Below, piece after piece: positions 1 to 9,264 of a DNA stretch of 64,000 bases. Source of the stretch: Cycas panzhihuaensis (Eukaryota; Cycadophyta). The DNA lies in NCBI GenBank assembly GCA_023213395.1, contig CM041465.1:222587741-222651740 (forward strand), read 5' to 3'. The notes beneath the pieces are model-generated. The model was not told where the DNA came from and did not search any database. It worked only from the letters and a program-made list of their open reading frames with translations. Made by a program: the position numbers and the translations under genes. Each line of letters begins with the position of its first letter. The first letter of the stretch is position 1.

Positions 1-69
1 CTCATGTTAGACATATAGCCATACGTAGAAGGAAACATGCCCATAACGTAAAACATCCACAATATAACA

Positions 70-600
70 TTCATAATACACCAAAAATAACCATACATGT
101 CATCCATATGATACATCATACACAGCATCTCATATCCAAATGGGGTTCCAATCACCCCATGCATATATATATACATATCCAAAAAATCATGTCACATCAT
201 ACATCCTGGGAAGCCGGTGTCCTTGTAAGGGGGGTACAATCATATGATCCTATATATGACCCGCTGGAGGCCCGTGCTTTCCCCTGCCAAAGCCATATGT
301 ACATATCTTACTGCTGTTGTCCCGCTCCTGGGGTTCCATCTCCTGGTCTCTATGATCCCTCTCCTGGGGACCACATGCCTCTGAGGCTCCTCCTGGGCCT
401 CCGCGAGCTGCCTACCTCGCTCTCCTCGTCCTGTGGCCGTCTCGGGGTCGTCGCCGCCGTGTGGGTGTATGTCCTACTCCGGCTCGACCTCGATACCATC
501 TACGCGACTAGCTGATCGTATCGGGCCTGGATACGATCCCTCTCTTCTCGGAGTGCTTCCTCTGTCACCTTGAGACGCTCTGTGATGACTGCTAGCTGGG
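70..600 (-). repeat. Inverted repeat arm A (3' end of PMD-type element)
   Basis: Read on the minus strand, this stretch matches the plus strand at 6785-7260. Both carry an AGAGGGATCGTAT block, a long purine-rich run, a GGGGAGGGATC-like block and a tail rich in ATATAT followed by an ACCCCATTTG-type motif. Part of it overlaps the coiled-coil end of the PMD pseudogene. The arms are diverged but collinear. I infer two copies of one transposable unit in opposite orientation, or an inverted duplication. The left limit is uncertain because the similarity may continue past position 1. Confidence 0.6.
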
Positions 601-2236
601 TTCTGCTCTCGCCATCTCCACCTCCACTGCCCTATGCCTCTAGAGCCTATACCCGTCCACGCAGCTCATCTCTCTCGCGTCTCGCGTCATCTCTCTCCTG
701 CTGTAGTCATCCCCAGGATGTCACATGCTCTTGGGACTCTGCAGCCCATATGTCCCTCGCCCTCACCAACGGGGCGAATGCCTCTCTGTGGGCTCCTGCC
801 GCTCTAGGCTCATCACCTGCCTGGATAGGCGGTTGCCCCTCTGCGTACACCTGAGGGAATATCTCCCTCACCACAGCCTCTACCAATCTCTGGATCTCTG
901 CTGCACCTGCCAATACAATATGCCATGTGTCAGTCCTCATCTCAACATATACCATAATCAAATCAAACCAAACATCTATATGGATGCCAAACGACTCTGG
1001 AAAGGGTTAGGTCTCACCTGCTGTGGCTGCTGGCTCCTCTGGTCATGCAGCATCCTCCCCTCCTGGCTCTCCACTAGCTATAGGTGCCTCATCCTCTGGC
1101 ACCTCCTCTGCCTGGGTCTCTCTTCTCACGAGGGTGGGCCAAGCTCTCGTCCCTCCGGATCCCATCATGATCCGCAGCCTGCGGGCCCTAGTCACGGGTC
1201 CCCTGACCTTGCCCTGTACTCATGATGGTGCTGCCTCTCCTCCGGCAGCCCCAGACGGACCCTCTGTGTCTCCTGCCGTCCCTGAAGGACCTGCCTCCCC
1301 TATAGGTCATGACGGGCTGGCTCCACTATCTCCGTCATCCCCATCATTGCTGTTGTCATCGCCCGTGGGCACTCCTGCTCCGCCCGCCTCGTCGTCGCTA
1401 TCCCACCTCACTATCCTATAGGGCTCTGCTATGTAGTCTGGGAGGGTGAGGAGGTCTAGTGATGTGGCCTCCACTGACCGCCGGACATGGGCCCTATCCT
1501 CTGTCCCCCTCAGTCTCGTCTGCCACCTGTGGACCATCAGGGCCTGCTCTATAATGGGGTGTGGTCCCCTCGTTGGTGCCACTGCCGCGAAATGATCGAA
1601 GTACCAACACTGTAACAGAGTGTTATATGATAGTCTGCCTCGCGATCGTCACGATAGTGTCCAATCTGGGCGGCGAGGTTCGCCACTATCGTGGCTGCCC
1701 AATCCATCCTCTCGGCCGCAGCCGATGGCGCGCATCCATCTACACGCACGGTACCTCCCTATAGTTTTATTTCCGGGAAATCTGGAACAGAATGCACAAT
1801 ACAACCGGTTCCTCACCCGAGGAATCCCGACATCGATCTTTGCGGAGGGGCTCCCCTCTGATCCCATCTGTTAGCTCCTGTGAAGTACAGGGCTACCTCC
1901 CTATGTCTTGCCTCGGTCTTTGGGCGTCCCTAGTCTCACCGGCCTCCCCTGTCAGAAACTCCCGATCCGCCGGATATTCCTCGGCGTGACCGTCACATCA
2001 CCTACCTGTGGTAGGTAGAACACATGTCTCCTCCTGTCCCAATGGGACACTATATCAAACAAAAGTCTATGATCCGATGTGTACTGAGGTGTCTTGAGGG
2101 CCTTGTATAGGCCACACCTCTGTAGGATCTCCCTATCCTCCTGTGTTGCCATCTCCATGTACCTCAGCATAGCCATACCTATGTTCTCGCGGTTATCTAC
2201 CGCGAGGACAGCCTGTTCACACCAAAAATAACTCAA
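500..2236 (-). pseudogene. Plant mobile domain (PMD) protein, decayed
   Basis: I see three parts. Near 2236-1952 the frame reads a block ending in FYLPQVGDVTVTPRNIRRI, the hallmark of the aminotransferase-like plant mobile domain found in MAIN/MAIL proteins and in some plant transposable elements. From 1749 to 1307 two shifted frames continue, with AAERMDWAATIVANLAAQI followed by an Asp/Gly/Ser-rich acidic tail. A Gly/Pro/Ala linker follows to 1018. After a probable intron, 906-500 encodes a charged coiled coil (REERDRIQARYDQLVA) ending in TAG. It is broken by at least two frameshifts, by three TGA stops where Arg (CGA) is likely, and by TAGs where Gln is likely. PMD function is poorly known; MAIN/MAIL act in silencing and genome stability. 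The flanking inverted copy favours a transposon-borne gene over a host gene. Confidence 0.68.
907..1017 (-). other. Predicted intron in the PMD pseudogene
   Basis: On the minus strand the sequence reads CAG|GTGAGAC at 1017 and TTGGCAG|GTGCAG at 907, both good plant splice consensus. The 111-bp interval is AT-richer than its flanks. Removing it joins a Pro/Ala-rich linker to a helical segment beginning AAEIQRLVEAVVREIF. This is a prediction only; no transcript evidence is available here. Confidence 0.5.
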
Positions 2237-2862
2237 GTCGGTCTCATGTTAGTTACTGCCATCCCTTGCCCTCTCAAATCTCTCATTGCCTGAGATTTGG
2301 GGCTCTTTTGCCCTCGTGTCTATTTTACGCCTTTACGCGCCGTCTGCACCAAACTTGGCAGTGCAGCTAAGTTGCCACGGGTCATGGCGTTCGTGGGCCC
2401 CGCGGTAATGATCACAGCACCGCGATCATTATCGCGGTACGAATGGCGATCCCCTAAAAGGGGGGGGATTTCCGTCCTGAAAACCCAAATTTTTACGGTG
2501 GACCCTGTAGAACCGGGACCCGGGCTCCCTAATGCCTAGGTCCCCGCCTCTTTCTGGGTCCCATTCGGACTCTGAGAGGCCGTTCGTTGCCCATAAGGGG
2601 CACTAAAACCATACAAAAACTATGTAAAAGCCTTAAAAACCTACAAACTTTGAACTTTGAGATAGACTGGGTTTAGTGATATCCACTCACTTTGGAGTGC
2701 AGTCTGCATAGCCATATCGTCCGGTCGGTCGTCTTTGGCTCTCTCCGCCCTCCGTCGGCGGTCGATCTCTCTGCGTGCCTCCAAAGTTGGGTGGCGCTCC
2801 GCTGCGTAAGGAAATGGATCTGGTTTCGTACTAGAGCTGGTGAAAATAAATCTGTTTTCCCG
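2237..2862. other. GC-rich spacer between PMD pseudogene and RNase H promoter region
   Basis: No coding frame is supportable here. The stretch contains a palindromic hairpin pair at 2400-2438 and an AT-richer patch at about 2605-2660. It may hold the 5' ends of both divergent units. Confidence 0.3.
2400..2438. other. Competing hairpins, GATCATTA/CCGCG palindromes
   Basis: CCGCGGTAATGATC (2400-2413) can pair with GATCATTATCGCGG (2424-2437), a 14-bp stem with one G-T pair. A second, perfect 8-bp hairpin, ACCGCGAT / ATCGCGGT (2419-2426 and 2431-2438, loop CATT), uses the same right arm. The two folds exclude each other. The role is unknown; it could be a transposon end, a transcript structure or chance in GC-rich DNA. 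Confidence 0.5.
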
Positions 2863-2872
2863 TTGATTTCCT

Positions 2873-2879
2873 TATATAG
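2873..2879 (+). promoter_or_regulatory. Possible TATA box
   Basis: TATATAG lies in an AT-rich dip (about 2840-2880) followed at once by a GC-rich stretch, the usual setting of a plant TATA box. It is about 520 bp upstream of the RNase H start. An LTR promoter is an alternative. Confidence 0.35.
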
Positions 2880-3395
2880 GCGGGGCCCCCAACGGGCACT
2901 TCCTCTGTTTTCAGTCTTGCGTCAGTCGTTGGGACCGTCTCGTTGTCCTGATTGCCTTTGCCTTCTGGCCCTGTCGTCAATTGCACTGTATTGATGCCCT
3001 TTTTGCCTTCCTTTGTAAGGGCATTTATGGTGCCTCATTGTCGCGCTTTTGCCAGGGCCCTTCTACATCGTTTTGCGCGCTACTCCCATGCATGCCCGAG
3101 TTTACACCCGTTTGGCTCATTTCGTCACCCTGGACTCGTTTCCGCGGCCCTTTCTCGCTCTTGGGGTCCCCAAAGGGAATGCTCCCCTGCCTGGGGGCAT
3201 GTTTCGCTTTCTAAAGTGACCTTTGGCGCCCCAGGAGGCTTTTCCTTCCGACCACTCTCTGCCGATGATCAGATTGCTTGCTCTCGCCCTAGGTAACCTC
3301 ATTGCCAGGTCCTCCTACCCTTCACGGCCACCTTTTGCTTGCCTTTTCGAGTGTTGCTCTCATCACCTATTGATTGCCTGGATTTTTTGTCACCT

Positions 3396-3803
3396 ATGTC
3401 CGTCTACATTTTTACCGACGGCAGAAGCCGCGGTAATCCTGGACCTTCTGCCGCTGCGTGGATTCTCCGCAGCCCTTCTGGACATGATCTCCTCCGCTCT
3501 AGGATCTTCCTCCCAGAGGCCACCAACAACGAAGCTGAATATACAGTTGTTATTGAAGCCCTTACTGATGCCCTCCGTTTCCATCACGGATCCATCGTTT
3601 TGCTTTGTGACTCTCAAGTTGTGGTGTCTCATCTCACCCAGGTTTACCGGGTGCGGTGCCCTCACTTGAGGACTCTTACTTCTGCCGCCAGATCTCTCCT
3701 GGCCCGTTTTTCTTCTGTCGATATCCAGCATATCCCTCGGGCTCTCAATGCTGAGGCAGATAGCCTTGTTCACCTCATCCTTGGTAGCCTTCCTCTCCCT
3801 TGA
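3396..3803 (+). CDS. Compact RNase HI-like protein
   Basis: The predicted protein has 135 residues if it starts at the Met of MSVYIFTDGRSRGNPGPSAA. That Met is chosen because RNase HI folds begin within a few residues of the first catalytic Asp; an upstream in-frame ATG at 3339 adds 19 unconvincing residues. RNase HI cleaves the RNA strand of RNA:DNA hybrids. All four acidic active-site residues are visible: Asp in FTDG, Glu in NNEAEY, Asp in LLCDSQ and Asp in NAEADSL. The RGNPGP and HIPRALNAEAD motifs match the archaeal-type RNase H branch that some plant Tat-lineage Gypsy elements carry as an extra domain. No reverse transcriptase is visible next to it in any frame. Codon use is GC-rich like its block. 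It could be an exon of a split gene, a relic of a retroelement or a domesticated enzyme. Confidence 0.68.
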   Translation: MSVYIFTDGRSRGNPGPSAAAWILRSPSGHDLLRSRIFLPEATNNEAEYTVVIEALTDALRFHHGSIVLLCDSQVVVSHLTQVYRVRCPHLRTLTSAARSLLARFSSVDIQHIPRALNAEADSLVHLILGSLPLP

Positions 3804-4763
3804 CCATCCACGAGGCTTGTCGGCCTCCGCCGCCCAAGCCCGTGTCATCTCATACTTTGCTGCGATCCGTTCGTACCTCACAAACACAGTTCTTGATGAG
3901 GTAAAACTATGGTGCCTATCCTTTGCTCACTCTTTACTTGATTATGCATGCTCTCCTTTGCATCCTTTGTGGTGGGGGCAGCCCCCTCACCCGTCTCATT
4001 CTTCGGTCGGTTTCGGGTGGCTCATAGGCAGCCCCTATGATGTCTCCACCGCCGCTTTCGTATCCACGCGTTCCACCATGACACTCGCCGGCACCCTTGC
4101 CTACTGTTATGATCTTGATTGATATATCTATATACACATGTACTCTTGCGGTTGTGTTGCCAGCATTCGCCATCGCACCAGGCTTCCGAGCGGCAAGGGT
4201 CTGCTACCAAGGGGGCAGTGTTTCCCAACTTCCGGGAATGGATACAGAATCACCGACTCAGGTAAGTGCAGGTATGTTTCTCGCATTGTCATCGTTTTCA
4301 TTTGATGAGTGTTTGCTTGCATATCTGCATGTGTGTAGCTCCATGGATGACTTTACCGTCGTCCACACTTGTTTTAGCCTATGACGACTATAGCAGGGGC
4401 ACACTCCCAGCCAGTGTGGCACCCTAGTGGCCATTTCACTTCCCGCATCTGCCCTCCTCGCTTCTGGATCCATTCAGTTTGCGCCACCTCTGCCCATGTG
4501 ATGACCCGTCATCATTTGGTCAACTTGCCACCCTGGTTGAGCCCTATTTTTGCTCCTTTGGACCCGTTTGTTGGCTTGTTTACCCCCTGGTAGGTGTCTC
4601 AACCCCCTATTGGTCCTTTTTGTCATCTCGCCTCACTAGGCTAGGCGGCGCGTATTTTACCTCTAGGTTCATACTGGCGAATTTTCGTGATCTGGCCGGA
4701 ATATCTGTGATCTGCATGAATTCTGATTGGTACGACTGTCTCAAGTTATTTTTTAAAATCCGC
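3804..4763 (+). other. Region downstream of RNase H; possible splice donor
   Basis: No recognisable domain. A near-perfect donor, CAG|GTAAGT, falls at 4259-4267, so part of this stretch could be an exon of a transcript running through the RNase H ORF. Short frames here do not resemble known families. Confidence 0.25.
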
Positions 4764-4798
4764 CGTGGCAATTTCGCATTTATTGCGAAACTGCCACG
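4764..4798. other. 15-bp hairpin, GTGGCA stem
   Basis: CGTGGCAATTTCGCA (4764-4778) pairs with TGCGAAACTGCCACG (4784-4798) across a 5-nt loop, with one mismatch. It lies just upstream of a promoter-like stretch with TAGGGTTT and TACTTAAG near 4850-4870. The function is unknown. Confidence 0.5.
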
Positions 4799-6784
4799 TT
4801 GCTCGTGACTTAATTCTCTCCCAGCCGTGCCCTAATCGCTCGCTTTAGGGTTTGGTCTGAGTACTTAAGCCATTTTTGACTCATTTTTTAGGATTCTTTT
4901 GCTCACTTTTGGAAGGCTCTTCAAGGAAACAACATTCTGCTCTGCTCTTCCCTACTGTTCTACTGCTATCCTTTGGACTGCGTCCCTCCTACAGTGACCT
5001 GCTCTCCTTTGGCGTAGCTAGGACATTCTCCCAGCCCCTCATACACCTTGGAGAGGGCCTCTTGGAGTGGTTCCAGTTGATCTTTGCCCAGGCAGTCCAC
5101 AAGTGCCCCAAGTGCAGGTGTTTCCCTTCACATCTCTTTAGCAGGGTCTCAAACCTGCTGTACTTCAGATCTGGGTTGGTTTCTCAGCCCCTCTTCACTG
5201 CTCCTTAGCTGAGGCAAGTCTCTTGCCTCCCTCACTCAGGTATCCCATGATTTACATTGTTTTCTTTGTGATATTAATGCTATATCTTGCCTGCTCCTTG
5301 CTTGTCCTTGTGAGCTTATTCTTTTCCTTTTAGTGGGCTATTTTTCCCTTGCTACATGCCTCTTACTGCGTTTTTTGCTCAAAGGCGGTGGCGTTGAGGG
5401 TTAGCATAGGCTTTGGGAAGGAGGCCGGGTGGATTCGTACCACCTTCCACGCTCCCTAAGCGACTCTAAGCCCTCAAAGCCTTCCTCTCACCCTGTGCTG
5501 CCCATGGTCTGCAAACAAGGGGTTGTTGGCCCTCTTTTGGCCATTAAACCAGTGTCCACAAGTTGCGGCTGATTTGAGGACCTTTGTTCAGGTTTGGGCA
5601 ACTTGCATAAGTCCCAACCGCTAGTCTTTGCCTAACTCTCTTCCCGGCTGCCCGGCTTGCTCCTCATAGCATCCCGGTTCGCCGTAGGTTTTCTTGGGCC
5701 TCTCTTTGCCCCTTTGTTGCCATTTTCTAGCCCTTGCTCTTAGCCTTGCCCTTGCTACCTTGTGGCTCTTGGGGGGAGGTTAGGGCATCATTTGCGGGAG
5801 GTAGGCCACTCCGAGGCTTACCGATCATTTACTTTCGCTTTGGTCTCTCTCTTTTGGGTACTTTCATTGTTGGATTGGCACTAACGCATGGGTATTTAGA
5901 TTCACATTTATACTATTTAGGCATATATTGTTAGAATCTTGTATTGCATGTTAGTGTCCTTCCTCCGGGAAGGAAGAGATTGTCATTGCTTGCAGGTATT
6001 TAGGGAGCGTGGAGGATATCGTCCATTAGTCCCGTTGCCGGTAAGCACCCTTGTATTCATTGTACTTTCACACTTTCTTCATTTATTAGCTTTCGCTCCC
6101 TTCCTTTCTTTGGCATCGCATTTGATTTTCTGGGGAAGGTAAGGAAGCCCCTTTTCGATCCGCCTCAACATTCCGCATCTACGCGTCATGTGGAGTAGCT
6201 TGGTGCCCTTTCGAGGAGGCCTCCGTCACGCACGCCCTCGTTCCAGGTGCACGTCTTACTCTACCTCACTACCTTTTTTTTTCTTTTGGTTCCTTCTTAG
6301 TAATTAACGCATTGAAGAGTAAAAAGAAAATTTGGTTTTGTATTTGGTTATGTTTCGTTTGTTTCGTTACACGCAGTTTTGCTACCTATAGGAAAGGTCG
6401 TAGGAACTCCCCTTCCCTACCTTTCCTCTTCGCCTCTTAGCCGCATGAGTTCCTCGCCCCCCGCGTCACTTGTGTAGCCGATTAGTTTGTTTAGGCACCC
6501 CTGGCCTATTCTCTTTGGATCTCCTCCTTCTCCTTCCGGCCATCCAAGGGTGGGAGGGTCTTGCCCCCAGGTCAACCCAGGTTTGTCCTGCATATCTTCC
6601 CCTTTTGTTCGAAGCAGTGAAGGATCACCCGATAGTAGCCATACTCCATTGCAGATCCCAAACTCGTGCTCCGGCGCACGGGCGCTCTGCGTGGTAACTA
6701 TTTGTCTTATAGGTCCCACCTTTAGTTGTATCACCACCCACTCTCACTACACCTATTAGTTAGGTAGTTATCCCGTAGACGCGC
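4799..6784. other. GC-rich non-coding stretch, promoter-like start
   Basis: No frame here resembles a known protein. TAGGGTTTGG at about 4846 followed by TACTTAAG at about 4862 looks like a plant LTR or gene core promoter, and long C/T-rich runs follow. I found no primer-binding site downstream, so I do not call an LTR. Similarity to the PMD 3' end begins near 6785. Confidence 0.3.
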
Positions 6785-7260
6785 GTCCAGGGTCCAAGGA
6801 GTAGAGGAAAGGCTCCAAGGAGTGGAGGGGGAGAGGGATCGTATCTAGGCGCGATATGATCAACTAGTGGAGTAAGTGGTTATGAGATCATTACGAAGTA
6901 GGACATAGACCCATACAACGACGATAATCCTGAGGAGGCCTCGGGACAAGGGGAGCGAGGAAGGGAGCTCGTAGTGGTGGCGGAGGAGCCTAAGAGGTAT
7001 GTGTTCTCCTGGGGAGGGATCGCGCAAGCCAGGGGATGACACCCCTTGAGAGCAGGATGCCAAGGAGCTACACACACTATCAATTTTGAGCAGGAAAGCA
7101 CTAGACCTCTAGGGAGTCACCATATGTTGATACATGATTTTACTCCTCCTTACAAGGATTCTAACTTCCTAAGGATGGCGTACTATATGTCTTCGTATGA
7201 TATGATTCATTGTATATATATAGATGGGGGCTAATTGCACCCCATTTGATCCATGATGAT
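6785..7260 (+). repeat. Inverted repeat arm B (truncated PMD 3' end)
   Basis: The plus strand here is a diverged copy of the minus strand at about 70-600. It includes the AGAGGGATCGTAT block that encodes the end of the PMD coiled coil in arm A, and the downstream ATATATATAGATGGGG tail. No PMD domain is present upstream in this orientation, so this copy is 5'-truncated. Its right edge coincides with the change from GC-rich to AT-rich DNA. Confidence 0.6.
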
Positions 7261-7874
7261 GGTGTTATGATGATTTGTGATGTTGTTGTATTGTTATTTA
7301 TTTGCTCATTTGCTTATGCATATGCATAAAGAGATGGATACATGGAGATATAGGTGCATGGGAACACGAAGGATTATGAATCATGATGATTTTAGTTGAT
7401 TGTTATATATAGATTTTGTTGGTAGATCACCTAGGTGACACTCACGCTTCCTTTCTTGTAGGACCACACTCGTAGTGGGCACACACGACCACTATACATG
7501 CAGGTGATAGGCATGTGTGAGACTAAGAGACAGAGAGCCATGCATGTCCATCAAAGGAGCATAATGGATATGCAAAGGAAGTGATGACAAAGGGGAAGTA
7601 TAGATACTCAAGCATGAAGTCCTAGTTGGGGTGCATTTCCAAGCTCGGAAGTGATGGAAACTTACACATCTAACTAGGAGAAAGGGTTTCCCTCAGGAGG
7701 GAAACAAAAAGATGCCATAGAAGATATAGAGCTATAAATGTAGGTGACCACCCTAAGCCACCACTCCACCTATGGTTAGGGGTAATGGAGCCACGCTTAG
7801 AGTGGTAGTTTAGGCTCATTTCAAAGCAAGGAGAGGGGAAGCAGTGTGCCTAGTCTACTTAGGAGTAGGGGAGG
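7261..7874. other. Transition zone, no gene
   Basis: The sequence becomes AT-richer with TGATGATG runs to about 7420. The rest may include the 3' untranslated part or LTR of GY0 (minus strand), but I see no LTR boundary. No coding frame is supportable. Confidence 0.3.
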
Positions 7875-8068
7875 TCACACATAGAATTTCTTTAGAAATT
7901 TACTATTAATGGCTTTCTCGAACTCAAGACCTTCTAGAGTTGCAATCTTATAGGCATCATTATCAGGACTTTCAAGAATGATGAAAGGACCAACCCATTT
8001 AGGTCAAAATTTAGATAAGCGATTATGGAGATACTCTAACTTGAGGATGTGGTCCCCCGGATACAAAG
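7875..8068 (-). pseudogene. GY0 integrase C-terminal fragment
   Basis: The frame reads YPGDHILKLEYLHNRLSKF, stop, PKWVGPFIILES, and ends KFLKKFYV before TGA at 7877-7875. The GDHIL...KW.GPF pattern is the integrase C-terminal (GPY/F-type) domain of Gypsy pol. It continues the fragment beyond GY1 at 14832, which shows that GY1 inserted within this codon stretch. One TAA interrupts it. Confidence 0.65.
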
Positions 8069-8282
8069 TGATCTAGGAGGATCTACCATATGTTTACAGG
8101 ATGCAGAAAATTCTAGCCATTGGAATAACTAAAAGAGATATGGCCAAATGGTATCAAAATTATATGAAATTTTGTGTCAAGGTAGAAGACACATCCCACT
8201 AGATGCATACAAAAGGTGGGGTTCAGAAAATATCATTTTATTAGAGTTCAAGCCTTGTTTTGCATAAAATTAATCCCACAGC

Positions 8283-8680
8283 TAGCAGAAAAAAATAGCA
8301 AATACATATTATCATTAAATGAATAAACATGTGGTCAAATGACATCCAAATGAGCTAAAATTTTGAGAAAGCAGAGGAGACATTGTTCCTATATGTGTAC
8401 CAAATTTGAGTTGAATTAGATTCGGTTAAGGTCAGTTACAAGCCGCAACTTTTAAGAATTACATGAAGGCCACTTGGATAGCAGAAAAATAGCAAATACA
8501 TATTATCATTAAAGGAATTAAAATACATCCAAATGACATCCAAATGAGCTAAAATCTTGAGGAAGCAGAGGGCACATGAGTTCCTATATGTGTACCACAT
8601 TTGAGCCAAATTGGAGTCTGTTAAGATCAGTTAAAAGCTGTAAAGTTTTAAGAATTACATGAAGGCCACTTGGATAACAT
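8283..8680 (+). repeat. Tandem duplication of about 196 bp inside the GY1 LTR
   Basis: TAGCAGAAAAAxATAGCAA starts at 8283 and recurs at 8479. Both units then run through ATACATATTATCATTAAA, ATCCAAATGAGCTAAAAT and GAATTACATGAAGGCCACTT. The same doubling is in the 3' LTR (units from 13984 and 14180), so it predates this insertion. Duplicated LTR segments of this kind may be enhancers. Confidence 0.75.
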
Positions 8681-8749
8681 GCATTCTGGTGGTTAGTAGT
8701 TATACTTGCATGATTGCCACTTGTTAAACATGCAATTTTGGTTTCCTTC

Positions 8750-8756
8750 TATAAAT
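8750..8756 (+). promoter_or_regulatory. GY1 LTR TATA box
   Basis: TATAAAT in the context TTCTATAAATTGAGCCC, about 380 bp before the LTR end. The identical site is in the 3' LTR at 14450-14456. Transcription would start about 30 bp downstream. Confidence 0.6.
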
Positions 8757-9136
8757 TGAGCCCTATTATGGGTTGGAGAGGTAGTTCTTGGTGGTTCTTG
8801 GAGATTTAACTTAGGAACCATCCTTAGAGAAGCATTTTGGAGGGTTGGAGTCCCCCTTATGGTATAATTGTATCATTTATTCCTTGTAATTTTACCATTC
8901 TTTTGCTAGTTGATTTCTCCACCATTAAATGGATATTTTCATAGTTTAATAAAAATACTACTCCTCATACTTTTGGATCAATATCAAGAATAAATAATTT
9001 GGTGTAGAATTTCCTTTCGTGGGCTCATTGTTGTTTTGATGTTATTGAGATTTCTACACTAACTCCCAGGATCTCAACGAGAAAAGGTTGATAATTGACT
9101 TCTTCACTAACTAAGCTCTATTTTGGGATCATATTT

Positions 9137-9149
9137 TGGTATCAGAGCC
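9137..9149 (+). other. GY1 primer-binding site (initiator Met tRNA)
   Basis: TGGTATCAGAGCC begins 5 bp after the 5' LTR end. It is complementary to the 3' end of plant initiator tRNA-Met, the common primer of plant LTR retrotransposons. Confidence 0.92.
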
Positions 9150-9264
9150 TATGATCTTTGTTGTAGGGACTTGAATGGTACAAATATGGAAAGGATATAA
9201 AAAGAAAAGTGAAGACTTTCTTATGTTGCAATCACCAAGAAGACAAAGAAAGAATCTAAGCACC

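Larger units (their letters stand above)
8069..9131 (+). repeat. GY1 5' LTR
   Basis: The LTR is 1,063 bp, from TGATCTAGG to GGGATCA, and collinear with 13770-14831. It carries an internal duplication of about 196 bp and a TATA box at 8750-8756. It would drive transcription of the element. Confidence 0.92.

Noticed and set aside
108-515. Open plus-strand frame of 135 codons in the left block
   Set aside because: It is antisense to the PMD 3' end. A similar antisense frame occurs at 7075-6860 because the two regions are inverted copies. No domain is visible.
570-1421. Several overlapping plus-strand frames rich in Pro, Ser and Leu
   Set aside because: They are shadows of the Gly/Pro/Ala-rich minus-strand PMD linker in GC-rich DNA.
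3223-3669. 148-codon plus-strand frame overlapping RNase H
   Set aside because: Different phase, no motif; the RNase H frame has all catalytic residues.
3390-3887. 165-codon minus-strand frame opposite the RNase H
   Set aside because: Antisense of a real domain; no motif of its own.
4799-5230. Considered as a 5' LTR with TACTTAAG promoter
   Set aside because: No second copy, no primer-binding site and no TG...CA boundaries found in the window.
9175-9264. Upstream in-frame ATG as the gag start of GY1
   Set aside because: The ATG at 9265 has better start context and matches the N-terminus of GY3 gag.
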